DNA from: Anniella stebbinsi
Lineage: Eukaryota; Chordata; Lepidosauria; Squamata; Anniellidae
Reading direction: 5' to 3'
DNA length: 64,000 nucleotides
NCBI GenBank assembly: GCA_029215795.1
Contig: JARDYH010000002.1
Span: 360,990,973-361,054,972 of the forward strand
The notes beneath the pieces are model-generated. The model was not told the origin of the DNA and did no database searches. It saw nothing but the letters and a program-made list of their open reading frames with translations. Position 1 is the stretch's first letter; each line of letters begins with the position of its first letter. The translations under genes were made by a program, and so were the position numbers. This document shows positions 1 through 10,581 of the stretch, in pieces.

Positions 1-525
1 CTTATGGAACTCACTGCCACAAAAGATGGGTTGTCCACTCCCTTAAAATTCTTCTGTATGTGGCTGTATCTATATCATCTATATTTATATCTTTGGCCCC
101 TGCCAAATGCACTGAGGCGGGTGGCTACTAATATTGTCAACCACTGGGAGACTTTATTATATTCAGCAGTATATATAAATAAATAAATAAGGAGAGGGGC
201 TTTTCCATTGTGGCACCTCTGTTGTGGAATCAGTTTCCCAGAGAGGCTCACATGGCACCTATTTTGTAATCTTTGGGGCACCAGGTAAAGACCTTTTTTT
301 CTTTGGCATTTTAGTCTTTAGGTTTCTGTTGTCTTAAAACCTGTGATTGTATTTTTAAATGTTTACACCACTGCTAGTCTTTACTTTGGCTTTACACTGT
401 AGTTTTAAACTTTTAAAAGTTTCATGTTATGTTTGATCATGCTATAGTTTATGGGTATAATTGTTTTGATGCACCCAGACAGCTTCAGCTATTGGGCAGT
501 ATAGAAATGTAATAAATAGTTAAGG
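1..525 (+). repeat. L2-clade LINE 3' end (from about 190) with unassigned AT-rich lead
   Basis: From about 190 the sequence has the typical L2-type 3' end: GTGGCACCTCTGTTGTGGAA, then a TTTAAA-rich stretch and a terminus GGGCAGTATAGAAATGTAAT. Positions 1-185 are AT-rich with nothing recognised. Confidence 0.55.
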
Positions 526-698
526 TAGGGTGACCTTATGAAAAGGAGGACTAGAGCTCCTGTATCTTTAACAGTTGCATAGAAAAGGGAATGACTGCAG
601 GTGTCATTTGTATGCCTGCAGCACCTGGTGAAATTCCCTCTTCATCCCAACAGTTAAAGATACAGGAGCCCTGTCCTTCTTTCCATATGGTCACCTTA
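526..698. mobile_element. Short palindromic hAT-type MITE (family A)
   Basis: Starts TAGGGTGACC and ends GGTCACCTTA. The 8-mer AGTTAAGG borders both ends if the final A is counted as target duplication. At 173 bp it is about half the length of the full copies elsewhere in the window. Confidence 0.75.
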
Positions 699-730
699 GT
701 TAAGGCCACAAGGTTATGCATGTCTAAGCT

Positions 731-800
731 GAAAAAAAAGTCCTGCAACTCCCAGCATTCCCCAGCCAGCCATGCTGGGAGTTGCAGGACTTTTTTTTTG
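731..800. repeat. Short perfect foldback
   Basis: AAAAAAAAGTCCTGCAACTC is followed after a short spacer by its reverse complement ending GGACTTTTTTTTT. Related motifs occur near 27,690, 30,300 and 56,330, so it is a dispersed palindromic family. Confidence 0.6.
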
Positions 801-983
801 TCTAAAGAGGCAAAGGATTGCGCCCTAAATTAATAAAGAGCAGCCTGTCCTATGTGAGTGTCTTTAGCACTAGCTTGAGTTGCTGGCTCTACCGAGCAGC
901 TGGCGAGGCTTTTTGTGGCATGAAAATAAACATTCATCACTGCCTAACTGCTGCAGCCCAAAGAAACAATTGTTAAAGGGTCA

Positions 984-1028
<45 letters not shown>
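984..1028. repeat. (TTA)n microsatellite
   Basis: About fifteen uninterrupted TTA units. Confidence 0.95.
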
Positions 1029-1668
1029 TACAGGGGCTGGCTCTAAAGCTGTCCAGAAGAGGCGGTCTGAAGAGCAAATGTTGTGGCCAAACAATAGGCT
1101 TGTGATGACTATTCTGTTTCCTGACTCCTAGCAGAGCAGAGCAGAGAAGAGGAAGCTGCCCCAGCTGGACTAGAAGGAATATAAGGAAGAGAGCTCCCAG
1201 AGAGAGAGAGAGAGCGATCGGAGCAAGCGAACAGGGAGAGCAAACAGGAGTTTGTCATGGGGAGTGTAGTGTAGTGGAAGAGGAGACCAAAGCAAAGAGG
1301 AGAGAGGGCTCAAGTAAATCCAGGAGGCTGCCTATTCAGAGCTGCCATGTGTTCCTGAGTGCTGATTTAAGGGGCGTGTCTTGAAAGCTGCTGCTGAAAG
1401 CTGTTAAAAGCTGCTGCTGGGCCTGGAAGGGTGTGGCCTGATTGCTCTCAGCAACTGAGTGGGCGGGGAGATTCATTCTGTTTCCTGACTCCTAGCTGAG
1501 CAGAGCAGAGAAGAGGAAGCTGCCCCAGCTGGACTAGAAGGAATATAAGGAAGGGAGCTCCCAGAGAGCGAGCAAACAGGGAGAGCAAAGGAGTTTGTCA
1601 GGGGGAGTTCAGCAGGGGAGGTCCTTAACAAAATTCCAACACAATCGGAAGGCAGAAACAAAACAGAA

Positions 1669-2175
1669 ATGGAGACTATGGATGGAAAGGAGTCTCTAGT
1701 GGTGGTGACCTGCAGCGTGTGTGCAATGTTCGTGTTCCTGCCTGAGATCAATATGGCGTACACCTGCAACAAGTGCAAGCTTGTTGCACTATTGGAAGAA
1801 AAAGTGAAAGTACTTGAGCGGCGAGTGTCACCCTCCAAGGAACAAGAGAAGGTGAAGAGTTCTTAGACAGAATGGTGGAACTGCAACAGCCACAAGAAGC
1901 GCAAGAGATTGAAGAGAGACAGCAAGCCGAAGCCGAAGTGGAGAACGCTGAGGTGAGGAAAGCCAACGAAGAGGGAACTCCTTGGAAGAGGGTGACAGTG
2001 AGGAGCAGAAGAACTAGAAGACATTCTGCACCAGTGGAGCCATTAGAGTTATGCAACCACTTTCAGCTACTGGAGGAAGAGACTGGAGGACAGCCTGCAG
2101 AGGAAGAATTGCAGGAGACCCCATGCAACAGTGAGCAAGAGGCAGAAGGTCAGTCAACGAAGAAGAAGAGAAGAG
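1669..2175 (+). pseudogene. CR1 ORF1, N-terminal part (broken)
   Basis: The segment from 1,669 reads CSVCAMFVFLPEINMAYTCN (CxxC, then CNKC just after), followed by LVALLEEKVKVLERRV, the zinc and coiled-coil part of CR1 ORF1. A stop at about 1,864 and a frame change move reading to the frame starting at 1,872 (ANEEGTPWKRVTVRSRRTRR, LELCNHFQLLEEE). It is cut by the hAT insertion at 2,176. Confidence 0.75.
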
Positions 2176-3059
2176 TAGGGGTGTGCACGGACCCCCCGGA
2201 TTGGATCGGGACCCAGAATGGGACCTCCAATTTTGTCACGGATCGGTTCGGACAAAATCGGAGGCCCCCCCGGACCGGATCGAGTCCAATCCCGATCCAA
2301 AAATTGGAAATTTTTGGATCGGCCGCCATTTTTTCCCCCATAGACTTGCATTGCAATGCAAGTCTATGAGGAAAAAATGGCGGCGGGTGGGTGAGGGGGG
2401 CCTAACTCCCTCCCCCCCCCCGGGGCCGTCTGCTGTGGACGGCCCCAGCAGGTAAGCCCCCTCCCCTGCGCTCCCTACCCCCCCCGGGGCCGTCCGCTTC
2501 CATCCGCTGGTGCCCGCGGGCGCCAGCGGATGGAAGCGGACGGCCCCGGGGGGGGTAAGCCCCCTCCCCCCGCTTACCTTCCAGGCATGTCTGCTTCTGT
2601 CTGGCGCCAGCCACTACTGCGAGCGGGCTTTGCGGCCTGCTCCAGGGTGGCGCGCCGGGTGACATCATCACCCGGCGCACCACCCGGGAGCAGGCCATGA
2701 AGCCCGCTCGCAGTAGCGGCCGGCGCCGGATGGGAGCGGGTGTCCCGGAAAGGTAAGGGCCCCCCTCCTCCCCTGCGCGTGCCCCCTCCTCCCCTCCACG
2801 CGCCCCCTCCTTACCTTTCCGGGACGGGAAGCCCCCCCCGCTGTCTACTTCCGCTGGCGCCCGCCAATGGAAGGGGTGGCGGGCGCCAGTGGCCGCCCGC
2901 CAATCCGCCGATCCATCCGAACCGGATCGGAACCTTTTCGGTTCGGTTCGGATTAGATCGGCCGATCCAGCGGGGAGATCGGAAATCGGATAATTTATCC
3001 GATTTCCCCCTGGATCGGATTTGGATCGTGGATCGGGTCAGATCCAATGCACATCCCTA
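2176..3059. mobile_element. Non-autonomous hAT element inside CR1 (family B1)
   Basis: Termini TAGGGGTGTGCACGG and TGCACATCCCTA are inverted. The flanking 8-bp target duplication GAGAAGAG (2,168-2,175 and 3,060-3,067) is perfect, which assigns it to hAT. The inside is GC-rich with nested palindromes and no transposase. Confidence 0.9.
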
Positions 3060-3066
3060 GAGAAGA

Positions 3067-3150
3067 GTAGTCATTGTGGGAGACTCCCTGCTGCATGGGA
3101 TTGAAACCCAAGTATGTTGCGAAGACCCAAGGACTCGCCAGGTATGCTGT
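3067..3150 (+). pseudogene. CR1 ORF1, esterase motif fragment
   Basis: Directly after the hAT target duplication the frame reads VVIVGDSLLHGIE, the GDSL/SGNH esterase motif of CR1 ORF1. It continues CCEDPRTRQVCCLP and then breaks at the internal deletion. Confidence 0.75.
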
Positions 3151-3151
3151 C

Positions 3152-4523
3152 TCCCTGGATAATTCTTTGAATGAGTTCAAATCTCCAGGGCCCAACGAAC
3201 TACATCCTAGAGTAATAAAGGAGCTGGCAGAAGAACTCTCAGAACCACTGTCTATGGTCTTTACGAAATCATGGAAGACGGGTGAAGTGCCGGACGACTG
3301 GAGGAGGACTAATGTTGTCCCTATCTTTAAAAAGGGCAAAAAGGAGGAACCTGGGAACTACAGATCAGTCAGTCTGACATCCATCCCTGGGAAAATTTTG
3401 GAGCAGATTATAAAGAAATCAATCTCTAAATACCTTGAAAACTATGCAGTGATGACTAGAAGCCAGCATGAATTTGTCAAGAACAAATCCTGTCAGACTA
3501 ATCTGATCTCATTTTTTGATCAGGTAACCTCCCTTGTGGACTGTAGGAATGCGGTGGATATAGTATATCTTGACTTCAGCAAAGCTTTTGACAAAGTGCT
3601 CCATGACATTCTGATTCACAAACTAGTGAAAAGTGGGCTAGATGGAACAACTATTAGGTGGATCCACAGTTGGCTACAGAATCGGACTCAAATAGTGCTT
3701 ATCAATGGTACCTTTTCACACTGGGGGGAAGTAACGAGCGGGATACCGCAGGGCTCAGTCCTGGGCCCAATGCTCTTCAACAATTTTTATTAATGATTTG
3801 GACGAGGAGGTGCAGGGGATGCTTATCAAATTTGCAGACTACATAAAATTGGGTGGGATCGTTAATACCCTGGAAGACAGAAACAAACTTCAAAGTGATC
3901 TTGATAGACTGGAGCGCTGGGCTGAAAACAACAGAATGAAATTTAATAGGGATAAATGCCAAGTTCTACACCTAGGAAAAAGAAACCAAATGCACAGTTA
4001 CAAGATGGGGGATACTTGGCTCAGCAATACCACAAGCAAGAAGGATCTTGGAATTCTTGTAGATCACAAGCTGAATATGAGCCAACAGTATGATGTGGCT
4101 GCAAAAAAAGCAAATGCTATTTTGGGATGCATTAATAGGAGTATAGCTTTCAAATTGCACAAGGTACTGGTTCCCCTCTATTCAGCCCTGGTTAGGCCCC
4201 ATCTTGAGTATTGCGTCCAGTTCTGGGCACAACACTTCAAGAAGGATACAGACAATCTGGAGCATGTTCAGAGGAGGGCAACAAGGATGATTAGGGGTCT
4301 GGAAACAATGCCCTTTGAGGAGATACTGAGAGAACTGGGCATTGTTAGCCTAGAGAAGAGAAGATTGAGGGGAGACACGATAGCACTTTTCAAATACCTG
4401 AAAGGTTGTCACACAGAGAAAGGCCAGGATCTCTTCTCGATCAACCCAGAATGCAGGACACAGAATAATGGGCTCAAGTACAGGAAGCCAGATTCCGGCT
4501 GGACATCAGGAAAAACTTCGTGA
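3152..4523 (+). pseudogene. CR1 ORF2, reverse transcriptase (frameshifted)
   Basis: Contains the RT blocks PGPNELHPRVIKELA, YLDFSKAFDKVLHD and GIPQGSVLGP, then the thumb and C-terminal part ALVRPHLEYCVQFWA. A one-base insertion near 3,780 shifts the frame. The catalytic FADD box is FADY: TAC at 3,840-3,842 replaces the second Asp. The element is therefore inactive twice over. The N-terminal endonuclease domain is deleted. Confidence 0.9.
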
Positions 4524-4799
4524 CTGTTAGAGCAGTATGACAATGGAAGCAATTCCCTAGGGAGGTCATGGGCTATCCCACATTAGAGGCACTCAAGAGG
4601 CAGCTGGACCACTGTCTGTCAGGGATGCTTTAAGGTGCACTGTCTGTCAATGATTCGTGCATTGAGCAGGGGGTTGGACTTGATGGCCTTAGAGGCCCTT
4701 CCAACTCAACTATTCTATGATTCTGTACTTATGTTCATATCTGAGGCTCAGAGATGGCTCTTCTTAGATCAGCAGGATAGGCAAACTGGTACCTTCTAG

Positions 4800-4910
4800 A
4801 GGTTTTGCACTACAATTCCCATAAACCCCAGCCAGCATGGTTGATGGTCAGGGATTATGGGGGTTATAGTCCAAAACATCTGTCGGGCTCGAGGGTGGGC
4901 AACAAGGTGT
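4800..4910. repeat. Foldback MITE copy (ACTACAATTCCC family)
   Basis: Inverted halves around CAGCCAGCATGG: ACTACAATTCCCATAA against TTATGGGGGTTATAGT. The same family is at 7,555, 12,683, 20,881 and 23,985. Confidence 0.55.
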
Positions 4911-4951
4911 CTGGTTGCTGGCTAATTCCAAAGGTGTGTAGGTGACCTCAC

Positions 4952-5097
4952 CAGAGACACCAGGTTGGAGAGGGTCAGTGCCAGATAGATGGTGATGCTC
5001 TCATTCTTGGACACGACGGGACGCAGGTTCTTGTTGTAGCTTTTCTCCTCAAAAAGGTACTTGATGAGCTGCTCCTCCATATTCACAGCTAGGGTGC
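4952..5097 (-). CDS. CHRND: CHRND exon 2 (start of ligand-binding domain)
   Basis: 146 nt, phase 1 to 0, acceptor CTCCTCTTCTTCCAG, donor GTGAGG. It encodes [20 protein letters not shown], then [15 protein letters not shown], the N-terminal helix and first strands of the receptor extracellular domain. Human delta has [20 protein letters not shown] and [12 protein letters not shown]. Confidence 0.96.
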
Positions 5098-8000
5098 CTG
5101 GAAGAAGAGGAGGATATGGGTGGCTGAGCTGGCCGGCTTGATCTTGGTGGGAGATTGTCTCTGGAAGTTGGCCAAAGGCACTTGATGCATATAAGCAACT
5201 GCTAAAAAATGAGATCACCTGGAATACATCAGCACGGAGAGTGTGTGTCCTGGTGCAAACCAGCGCACCTGGGTACCTGTGTACCTTTCAGAAATAGCAT
5301 AAAAGGTGGGATTGTATAAAATCCTTGTTGCAAGAAACCTAAGCTTCCCATGTCTCAGTCCAACACTCTAACCACCATACCACATGGACCCTGTTCAGAC
5401 AACACGCTAAGCCATGATGGTTAAGTGTTCTGAGCTAACCATGATGGCTTAGAGTGTCGTCTGAACAGCGTTTTTCCTACCCAGGGCGGCTACATAATCA
5501 CAGTTTAACTATCCTCACTAACCATGCACTGCAAAAGGGTTAGTGGCTCTACCTGAGGCTTAGTGTGTCATGCTACCAAATGCTACCATGGAGCTCCTTG
5601 GCATGAGCAGTCAAAAACGGCCCTGCCACTCCCGTTGGATTTCTATGGTCGAAACTGGCAAACACCATTGGCCATTAGCAGCGCCATCCCTGTGAATGGA
5701 ATTGGATTGCCTTGCTTCAGGAAAATGGCCAAAAAAAGAAAAAGAAAAGACAATGGCTGAATTCAGACAACACGATAGTCAATGGTGGGGCAATAATCAG
5801 CGTTACTGTTGTTCCTCTAGGGGGTACTCCCCATACAACATGGTAATAAATAATAAACTGTGGTGTGGATTAGGATCAGCGCTGAGTTGACTATGGCAGT
5901 ATTTGGACGACACGATAGTCAATGCAACTGACGATTGTTTTCCCCCTCCCAATTGCTTATTGTGTCATCCGAATTCAGCCACTGTGATGTGTGAGGGAAT
6001 GGCCAGAGAAATGCCTGACGGTAGGTGGTTAGGGAGCGGTTAGATTAAGCATGCTGCAGAGGGTGGTTACATGATCGTCTGGCAGTGGCACAAGTAGTGG
6101 TTAGCGTTAACCTCCATGCAGCATGGTTAACCTAACCACCCTTCTCCAAGTCTGATTGAATCCCAAACCGATTTAATCCCACATGAAGAACACCTTTATT
6201 CTCTGGGCCCTACGCAGCAACCTCCATCCGTCCAGAGGAATTAACCAAAGCAATGAGGGGCTGCTCCCCCTGAATGGCTGTTCTGCGCCACAGGGTGTGC
6301 AGAGGCGTCTGCTTTCCGCCGCAAGTTGTAATGCGCAAGAACGAAACAAGCAAGCAAGCAAACAAAAAAACGTTCTCTCCCCAGTGGAATACTGTGAGCT
6401 CTTCCTGTATCTGCATGTCAATTCCAGAAATTGTGATAATTCTTTAAAAAGGGTGGCCACTTTCAAGGGAACGACCACCGCACCACCATAGAAGGTGGCC
6501 ACTTCTGCATTGCCCCAAAAGAGGAAATGCATCACCCCCACTTTCTCTGATTTCAAGGATTGTTGTGTTTGTATTTCCACCCGAGCAAAATAACTGTGCA
6601 TTGTCCCCCGAAGCTCTGCCCAGCCTCCAGCCACCAGCTTCCCACTGCCCTCGGACTAGGAGAACCCCTGCTGCTGGCCTCTATTTCTGACCCCTGCCAA
6701 GGAAGTATATAGGGCCCTGCTTCAAAAATCCAGTGGCGGGGGTGGGGGGGAGCCTGAATGAGAGATCAAGGTTCAACACTGAACACATGCGCAGTGTCCG
6801 AAATAGGAAGACGTCCATGAAGCCCAGTGCAATGCAACTAGGCCTAATCCACACCCAGCAGGATATAGCACTATGAAAGCGGTATATGTTACGTGTCAAT
6901 GGGCCCCAATAGTTGTCGGTACACTCCCATACCGCTATAAAGCAGTTGTGTGGCTCCCGCCTTTCCTATACCGCTTTCATAATGCTATATCCTGCTTGGT
7001 GTGGGTTAGACCCAAGAGTGCCGGGGCTTCCTATTCCTGCACATCACTTGTACATAATGCTTCACCCCAACGCCAGTCTATGTGCCTGGTTTCCTGGGTC
7101 CGTGGTGGGGTGTGGGGAGGCAGGGTCAAGACCAGAGGTGGCCAACTTGTGGCCAGTGGACGCTGGCCACAGGTTGGTCCTTGGAGAGCTCCGTTAGAGT
7201 TCTGGCTGAAAACCGGAGTGGACTCAATGCCCCATTGACATTGGCGCCACCAGCCTCCACTTCTTATGGCCCTCCAGATGTTTTGCCTACAGCTGCTCCT
7301 TCCCGTGGCCACCTCCATATGCCTGACCACTGACCATTTGGTAGTTTTCCTGCCTTTGTGCAGTGTCCCCTCTCCCGGGACTTAGTTACTGGCACTGCCA
7401 GTAAGACCTTTAAGCTACAGTATGCTGGGATTTTTGGCCCCACCCCTTTGTCCTTTTGGCCCCACCCACCACCAGAATGCAGCCCCTGAGAACGTCCCCA
7501 AAATGGAACGTGGCCCTCGGGCTGAAGGAGATTTGATACCCCTGCTTTAGGGCACGTGTGGGCAACCTGGGGGCCCTCCAGATGTTTGGGACAACCACTC
7601 CCATAAGACCCAATGGTCAGGGATGATGGGAGTTGTAGTCCATGACTTCTGGAAGGCACCGGGTTGCCCAGCCCTGGTCCAAGGGAAACGTGTCCAACTT
7701 TCCATGAGAGGCTTCAAAACTCCCAGGTGTATTTATTTATTTTATTTATTTATTACATTTGTATACCGCCCCATAGCCGAAGCTCTCTGGGCGGTTTACA
7801 TAGGATTAAAAACAATTAAAAACAATATACAAAAATTAAAACAGCAAAAACATACAACATACACACAATCTATACATTTAAAAACCACATCAACACTTCA
7901 AAAACTACAAAACAAAACAAACCCAGGCTCCTCAGATATTGCCAAATATCTGACCCACCATGCCTTCTTGTCTGCCCATAGACTGCTCCTCCTTGAAACC

Positions 8001-9289
8001 AGCTAGTATTTGTGAAGGGGCTCTCAGGGTTATTAAAATGGGCCATCAACTGAAGTGGGGTTTGGGGGGGTGTCTGACAACACCCATTACTTGGACTGGA
8101 AGACCAATTTTGTTTGGTTCTGGTGAGGTGAGGAAGGGTGGCAAAGGTAAAATAGGCCTCGCTGTCACTGAGGTGGTCAATCCGATTCTGGGCCACCCTA
8201 CTTCAAACTGCCAGTAGGGGCTCCCTTGACTGTTCTCTTGTCTTACAAAATGGTTCCTCCACACAGAAAACTATAGCACATCAAAGAGAGGATCTAGCCC
8301 ACCCCTTTCCCTGACACTTTAGATTTCTATGTGCAGGGAGGGAGCAGAAAGTCCTTATCAAGCTCCTGTCAAAATGTTCTCCCCCATGTTGCAGATGGGC
8401 CTGAAGAAGATGTGGGAACGTGTGGCTGTTCTTAGGCCAGCGAACTGGGCATGTTTAACCCGGAGAAGAGAAGACCGAGGGGAAACATGATAGCACTCTT
8501 CGATGACTTGAAAGGTTGTCACACAGAGGAGGGCCAGGATCTCTTCTCGGTCATTCTAGAGTGCAGGACTCGGAATAATGGGCTCAAGTTACAGGAAGCC
8601 AGATCAGGAAAAACGTCCTGACGGTTAGAGCGGTACGACAATGGAACCCATGACCTAGGGAGGTGGTGGGCTCTCCCACCCTAGAGGCCTTCAAGATGCA
8701 GCTGGACAACCATCTGTCAGGGATGCTTTAAGGTGGATTCCTGCATTGAGCCGGGGGTTGGACTCCATGGCCTTAGAGGCCTCTTCCAACTCTACTATTC
8801 TATGATTCTTTCTGGGGACTCTTTCCAACAGCCCCTCCCAGGGTGTGGGCCCTCACCAGAGCCCCCACCATGCCTGTGCTTGATGCCAGGCCTGTTCTGC
8901 TTCACCCACCCGGTGCCTGAGCTTCACCCTGAAGCACGAAAAGCAAGAAGAAGGAAAATGAGCCCTACCGAGCATATGCAGAGTGTCCACAGCCCACCAC
9001 CTTCACCGCCACCTCGTGATCAGGCCATTTCCAGGTGTGTGGATATGCCTGCCTTCCAGGGAGGTATGTAGCCCAGCCGTTCCTAATCGTTTACCCTCCA
9101 CTTATCCTCATCTTTCTGCTCCTTAAACCCGCTTCTTGCAGGTAGCAGGTGCGGAGGGTTCTCCCATTTGGCCCAAGCTTGCAGGGCCCAGCAGGTGTCA
9201 TGGGGAGGTGGGGGAGAGGGTGGAGCTGCATCCTTACCTGGCAGGATCAAGGCCCAGAGCAAAGCCAGCCCCAGTGTCCTCCGGTCCAT
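4952..9289 (-). CDS. CHRND: CHRND, nicotinic acetylcholine receptor delta subunit (5' part, exons 1-2)
   Basis: Delta subunit of the muscle pentameric acetylcholine-gated cation channel at the neuromuscular junction. Only the signal peptide exon (52 nt) and the start of the extracellular ligand-binding domain (146-nt exon 2) are inside; loop, transmembrane and cytoplasmic exons lie beyond position 1. The joined product runs [18 protein letters not shown] then [20 protein letters not shown], close to human delta [20 protein letters not shown]. Exon lengths and phases (1, then 0) are the ones usual for muscle nAChR subunits. PRSS56 immediately upstream in the same orientation matches human 2q37, which favours delta over gamma or epsilon. 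Confidence 0.93.
5391..5979. repeat. Two foldback elements with 'TTCAGACAACACG' ends
   Basis: 5,391-5,470 pairs GTTCAGACAACACGCTAAGC with GCTTAGAGTGTCGTCTGAAC. 5,756-5,979 pairs GCTGAATTCAGACAACAC with GTGTCATCCGAATTCAGC. A related unit is at 44,690-45,010. Likely non-autonomous DNA transposons in CHRND intron 1. Confidence 0.55.
6150..6530. repeat. Interspersed repeat (family R1), copy 1
   Basis: About 380 bp closely similar to 50,575-50,952, sharing GGGCCCTACGCAGCAAC, AAGTTGTAATGCGCAAGAAC and GGAACGACCACCGCACCACC. Not assigned to a known class. Confidence 0.65.
6844..7009. repeat. Palindromic MITE
   Basis: The ends CTAATCCACACCCAGCAGGA and TCCTGCTTGGTGTGGGTTAG are near-perfect inverted repeats. 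Inner arms (CTATGAAAGCGGTAT and ATACCGCTTTCATAAT) also pair. Confidence 0.65.
7130..7690. repeat. Mixed DNA-transposon fragments
   Basis: Holds a half copy of the 'GGAGTGGATTCACCGCCCC' foldback family (7,196-7,265), a fragment of a hAT family ending GGGCTGAAGGAGATTTGATACCCCTG (to 7,552), and an ACTACAATTCCC-family foldback (7,555-7,680). Confidence 0.5.
7733..7960 (-). repeat. L2-clade LINE 3' end
   Basis: Reverse orientation of the terminus GTAAACCGCCCAGAGAGC...GGGCGGTATACAAATGTAAT, the same 3' end as at 62,090 on the plus strand. Confidence 0.6.
8430..8815 (+). repeat. CR1 LINE 3' fragment
   Basis: Shares AGAAGACCGAGGGGAAACAT, TTGAAAGGTTGTCACACAGA and the CR1 end CTACTATTCTATGATTCT with the element at 1.1-4.7 kb. 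It is 5' truncated and upstream of CHRND exon 1 in transcription terms (intron 1). Confidence 0.85.
9238..9289 (-). CDS. CHRND: CHRND exon 1 (signal peptide)
   Basis: The ATG is at 9,289 and encodes [18 protein letters not shown], a short signal peptide. The exon is 52 nt long and ends at a GTAAGG donor in phase 1, as in other muscle nAChR subunit genes. The start is the only ATG with a signal peptide that joins exon 2 in frame. Confidence 0.9.
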
Positions 9290-9365
9290 GCTGGCCCCTG
9301 AGTTGCCTGCGCGGAGGCCCGGTCCGACTCCCCTCCGCCGCCTCCGTGTGCGTCTGCTGAAAGGG

Positions 9366-9420
9366 ACGGAAGTCCAAGCTGGGACAGGGATTTGGGAATG
9401 CGGATGGACAGTGGCAGCTG
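9366..9420 (-). promoter_or_regulatory. Candidate CHRND proximal promoter: Ets/N-box-like site and E-box
   Basis: Upstream of the CHRND ATG lie ACGGAAGT (9,366-9,373, an Ets/GABP-type core) and the E-box CAGCTG (9,415-9,420). A perfect palindrome TTCCGGAA, containing the N-box core TTCCGG, sits further up at 9,552-9,559. Myogenic E-boxes and N-boxes are known to drive synaptic expression of muscle nAChR subunit genes; function here is inferred. Confidence 0.4.
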
Positions 9421-9789
9421 TGAGGCTGGGGGCGGGGGGGGGGGGAGAAAATAGCAGCCAGACCGGGGAACAAGAGGCAGCAATTCTATCCCTTCCTTCC
9501 CCCTCTGAGCCGAGCGAGGGAAGTCTGGCTTTGGGCACATGAAGGGCGAGGTTCCGGAAGAGCCGGAGCTGCTGCGCATCAGGGGCTCTACCAGGAGAGC
9601 GCACCATGTGACGAAGCACACTGTTCCTCTGGCCCTTTGGCATGCCAGTGGCTGCATAGATCTCGTGCTGCGGCAGGACGGCGGAGAAAGGGGATATGGA
9701 ATGATTGGAGGTGTGGGGGTGCCGTTAGTGGCAGCCACGGCAGAGCGCAACAAGAAGGAACAGGAACTTTGGAAGCTGCCTCCTATTGA

Positions 9790-9972
9790 ATTGGACCATT
9801 GATCTGTCTCCTCCAGTACTGTCAACACTGACTGGCAGCAGCAGCAGCAGCAGCTGTCCAGAGTTTCAGGCGGGATTCTTTCCTCGCCCTGTCTGGAGAC
9901 GCTGGGATCGAACCGGGGACCTTCTGCATGCAAAGCCGAGGCTCTAACACTGAGCTACATCCCGCTCTCCCT
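9790..9972 (-). repeat. tRNA-derived SINE (family S2), with (CAG)n
   Basis: Reverse complement shows a tRNA-like head with a B box (GGTTCGATCCC) and the body TGGCAGTGTTGACAGTACTG. A (CAG)6 stretch lies at about 9,836-9,853. Other copies: 15,601-15,800 and 37,275-37,460. Confidence 0.7.
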
Positions 9973-10039
9973 CCGTTCCCTTGGTCAAGGCTGGGACAGA
10001 GGAGGTTGCCTTATCTCAGGTTTGTCTATCTAGAACAGC

Positions 10040-10210
10040 ACTGTCTTCTCCAGCCTGGTGCTCTCCAGATGGCTTGGACGGCAATTTCCATCATCCCCAG
10101 CCAGCAGAGCAAAGCACCTTGGGTAGTTCCTTTACAGTTCTGACTGAAACCCGGAGTGGATTCACCGCCCCACTGGGATCGGAGCCACCAGCCTCCACTG
10201 GTGGACACGC
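10040..10210. repeat. Halves of two foldback families
   Basis: 10,048-10,105 resembles the ACTACAATTCCC family; 10,118-10,208 is a half copy of the GAAACCCGGAGTGGATTCAC family. Confidence 0.45.
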
Positions 10211-10219
10211 ACCCTGAAA

Positions 10220-10581
10220 TCTGCCTTGGGGTACCTCTACAAGAGCGATTTAAAGCTCTTTCAAGGCGCATTACAGATTTTACCTCTACAAGAGCAGAGC
10301 GCAAATCGGGGGTTGAGGTGCTTTTTATCTCTGATTATTTGCATTATTGGATGCGCGTTAAATAGCGACTTAAAATTTGCCGCGGGAGTTAAAGCGCCTT
10401 ATGGCCATGTAAACATGAGATTCTCCGCATGTAAACAACTTTAAAGTGTGTTTCATACAGCCCGTAATGCGCTTCACCGCCTCTCGTGAATAGGTATTAG
10501 GAGTAAATGCGCTTATCCGTAAATGCGCATAATCGGGCAACCGGGCGTCAAAGCGAAATCTTGTAGAGGGGACCTTGGAGT
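10220..10581 (+). mobile_element. GCGC-rich non-autonomous DNA transposon (family G), copy 1
   Basis: Ends TACCTCTACAAGAG and CTTGTAGAGGGGA are inverted. The flanks CCTTGGGG and CCTTGGAG look like an 8-bp target duplication with one mismatch. The body is unusually rich in GCGC and ATGCGC. Further copies: 27,237, 52,978 and 59,238. Confidence 0.7.

Larger units (their letters stand above)
1100..4735 (+). mobile_element. CR1 LINE with 5' UTR, ORF1 and ORF2 remnants
   Basis: Two copies of a 5' UTR unit begin at 1,111 and 1,475 (364-bp period, both with ATTCTGTTTCCTGACTCCTA). ORF1 follows with CxxC...CxxC zinc motifs and the esterase GDSL motif near 3,067. An internal deletion near 3,150 joins ORF1 directly to the reverse-transcriptase half of ORF2, so the endonuclease is missing. 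The 3' end is the CR1-type ATTCTATGATTCTG. A hAT element (2,176-3,059) splits ORF1. Not active. Confidence 0.9.

Noticed and set aside
2183..3047. Several Pro/Gly/Arg-rich frames in the hAT element
   Set aside because: GC-rich palindromic non-coding DNA; no transposase motif.
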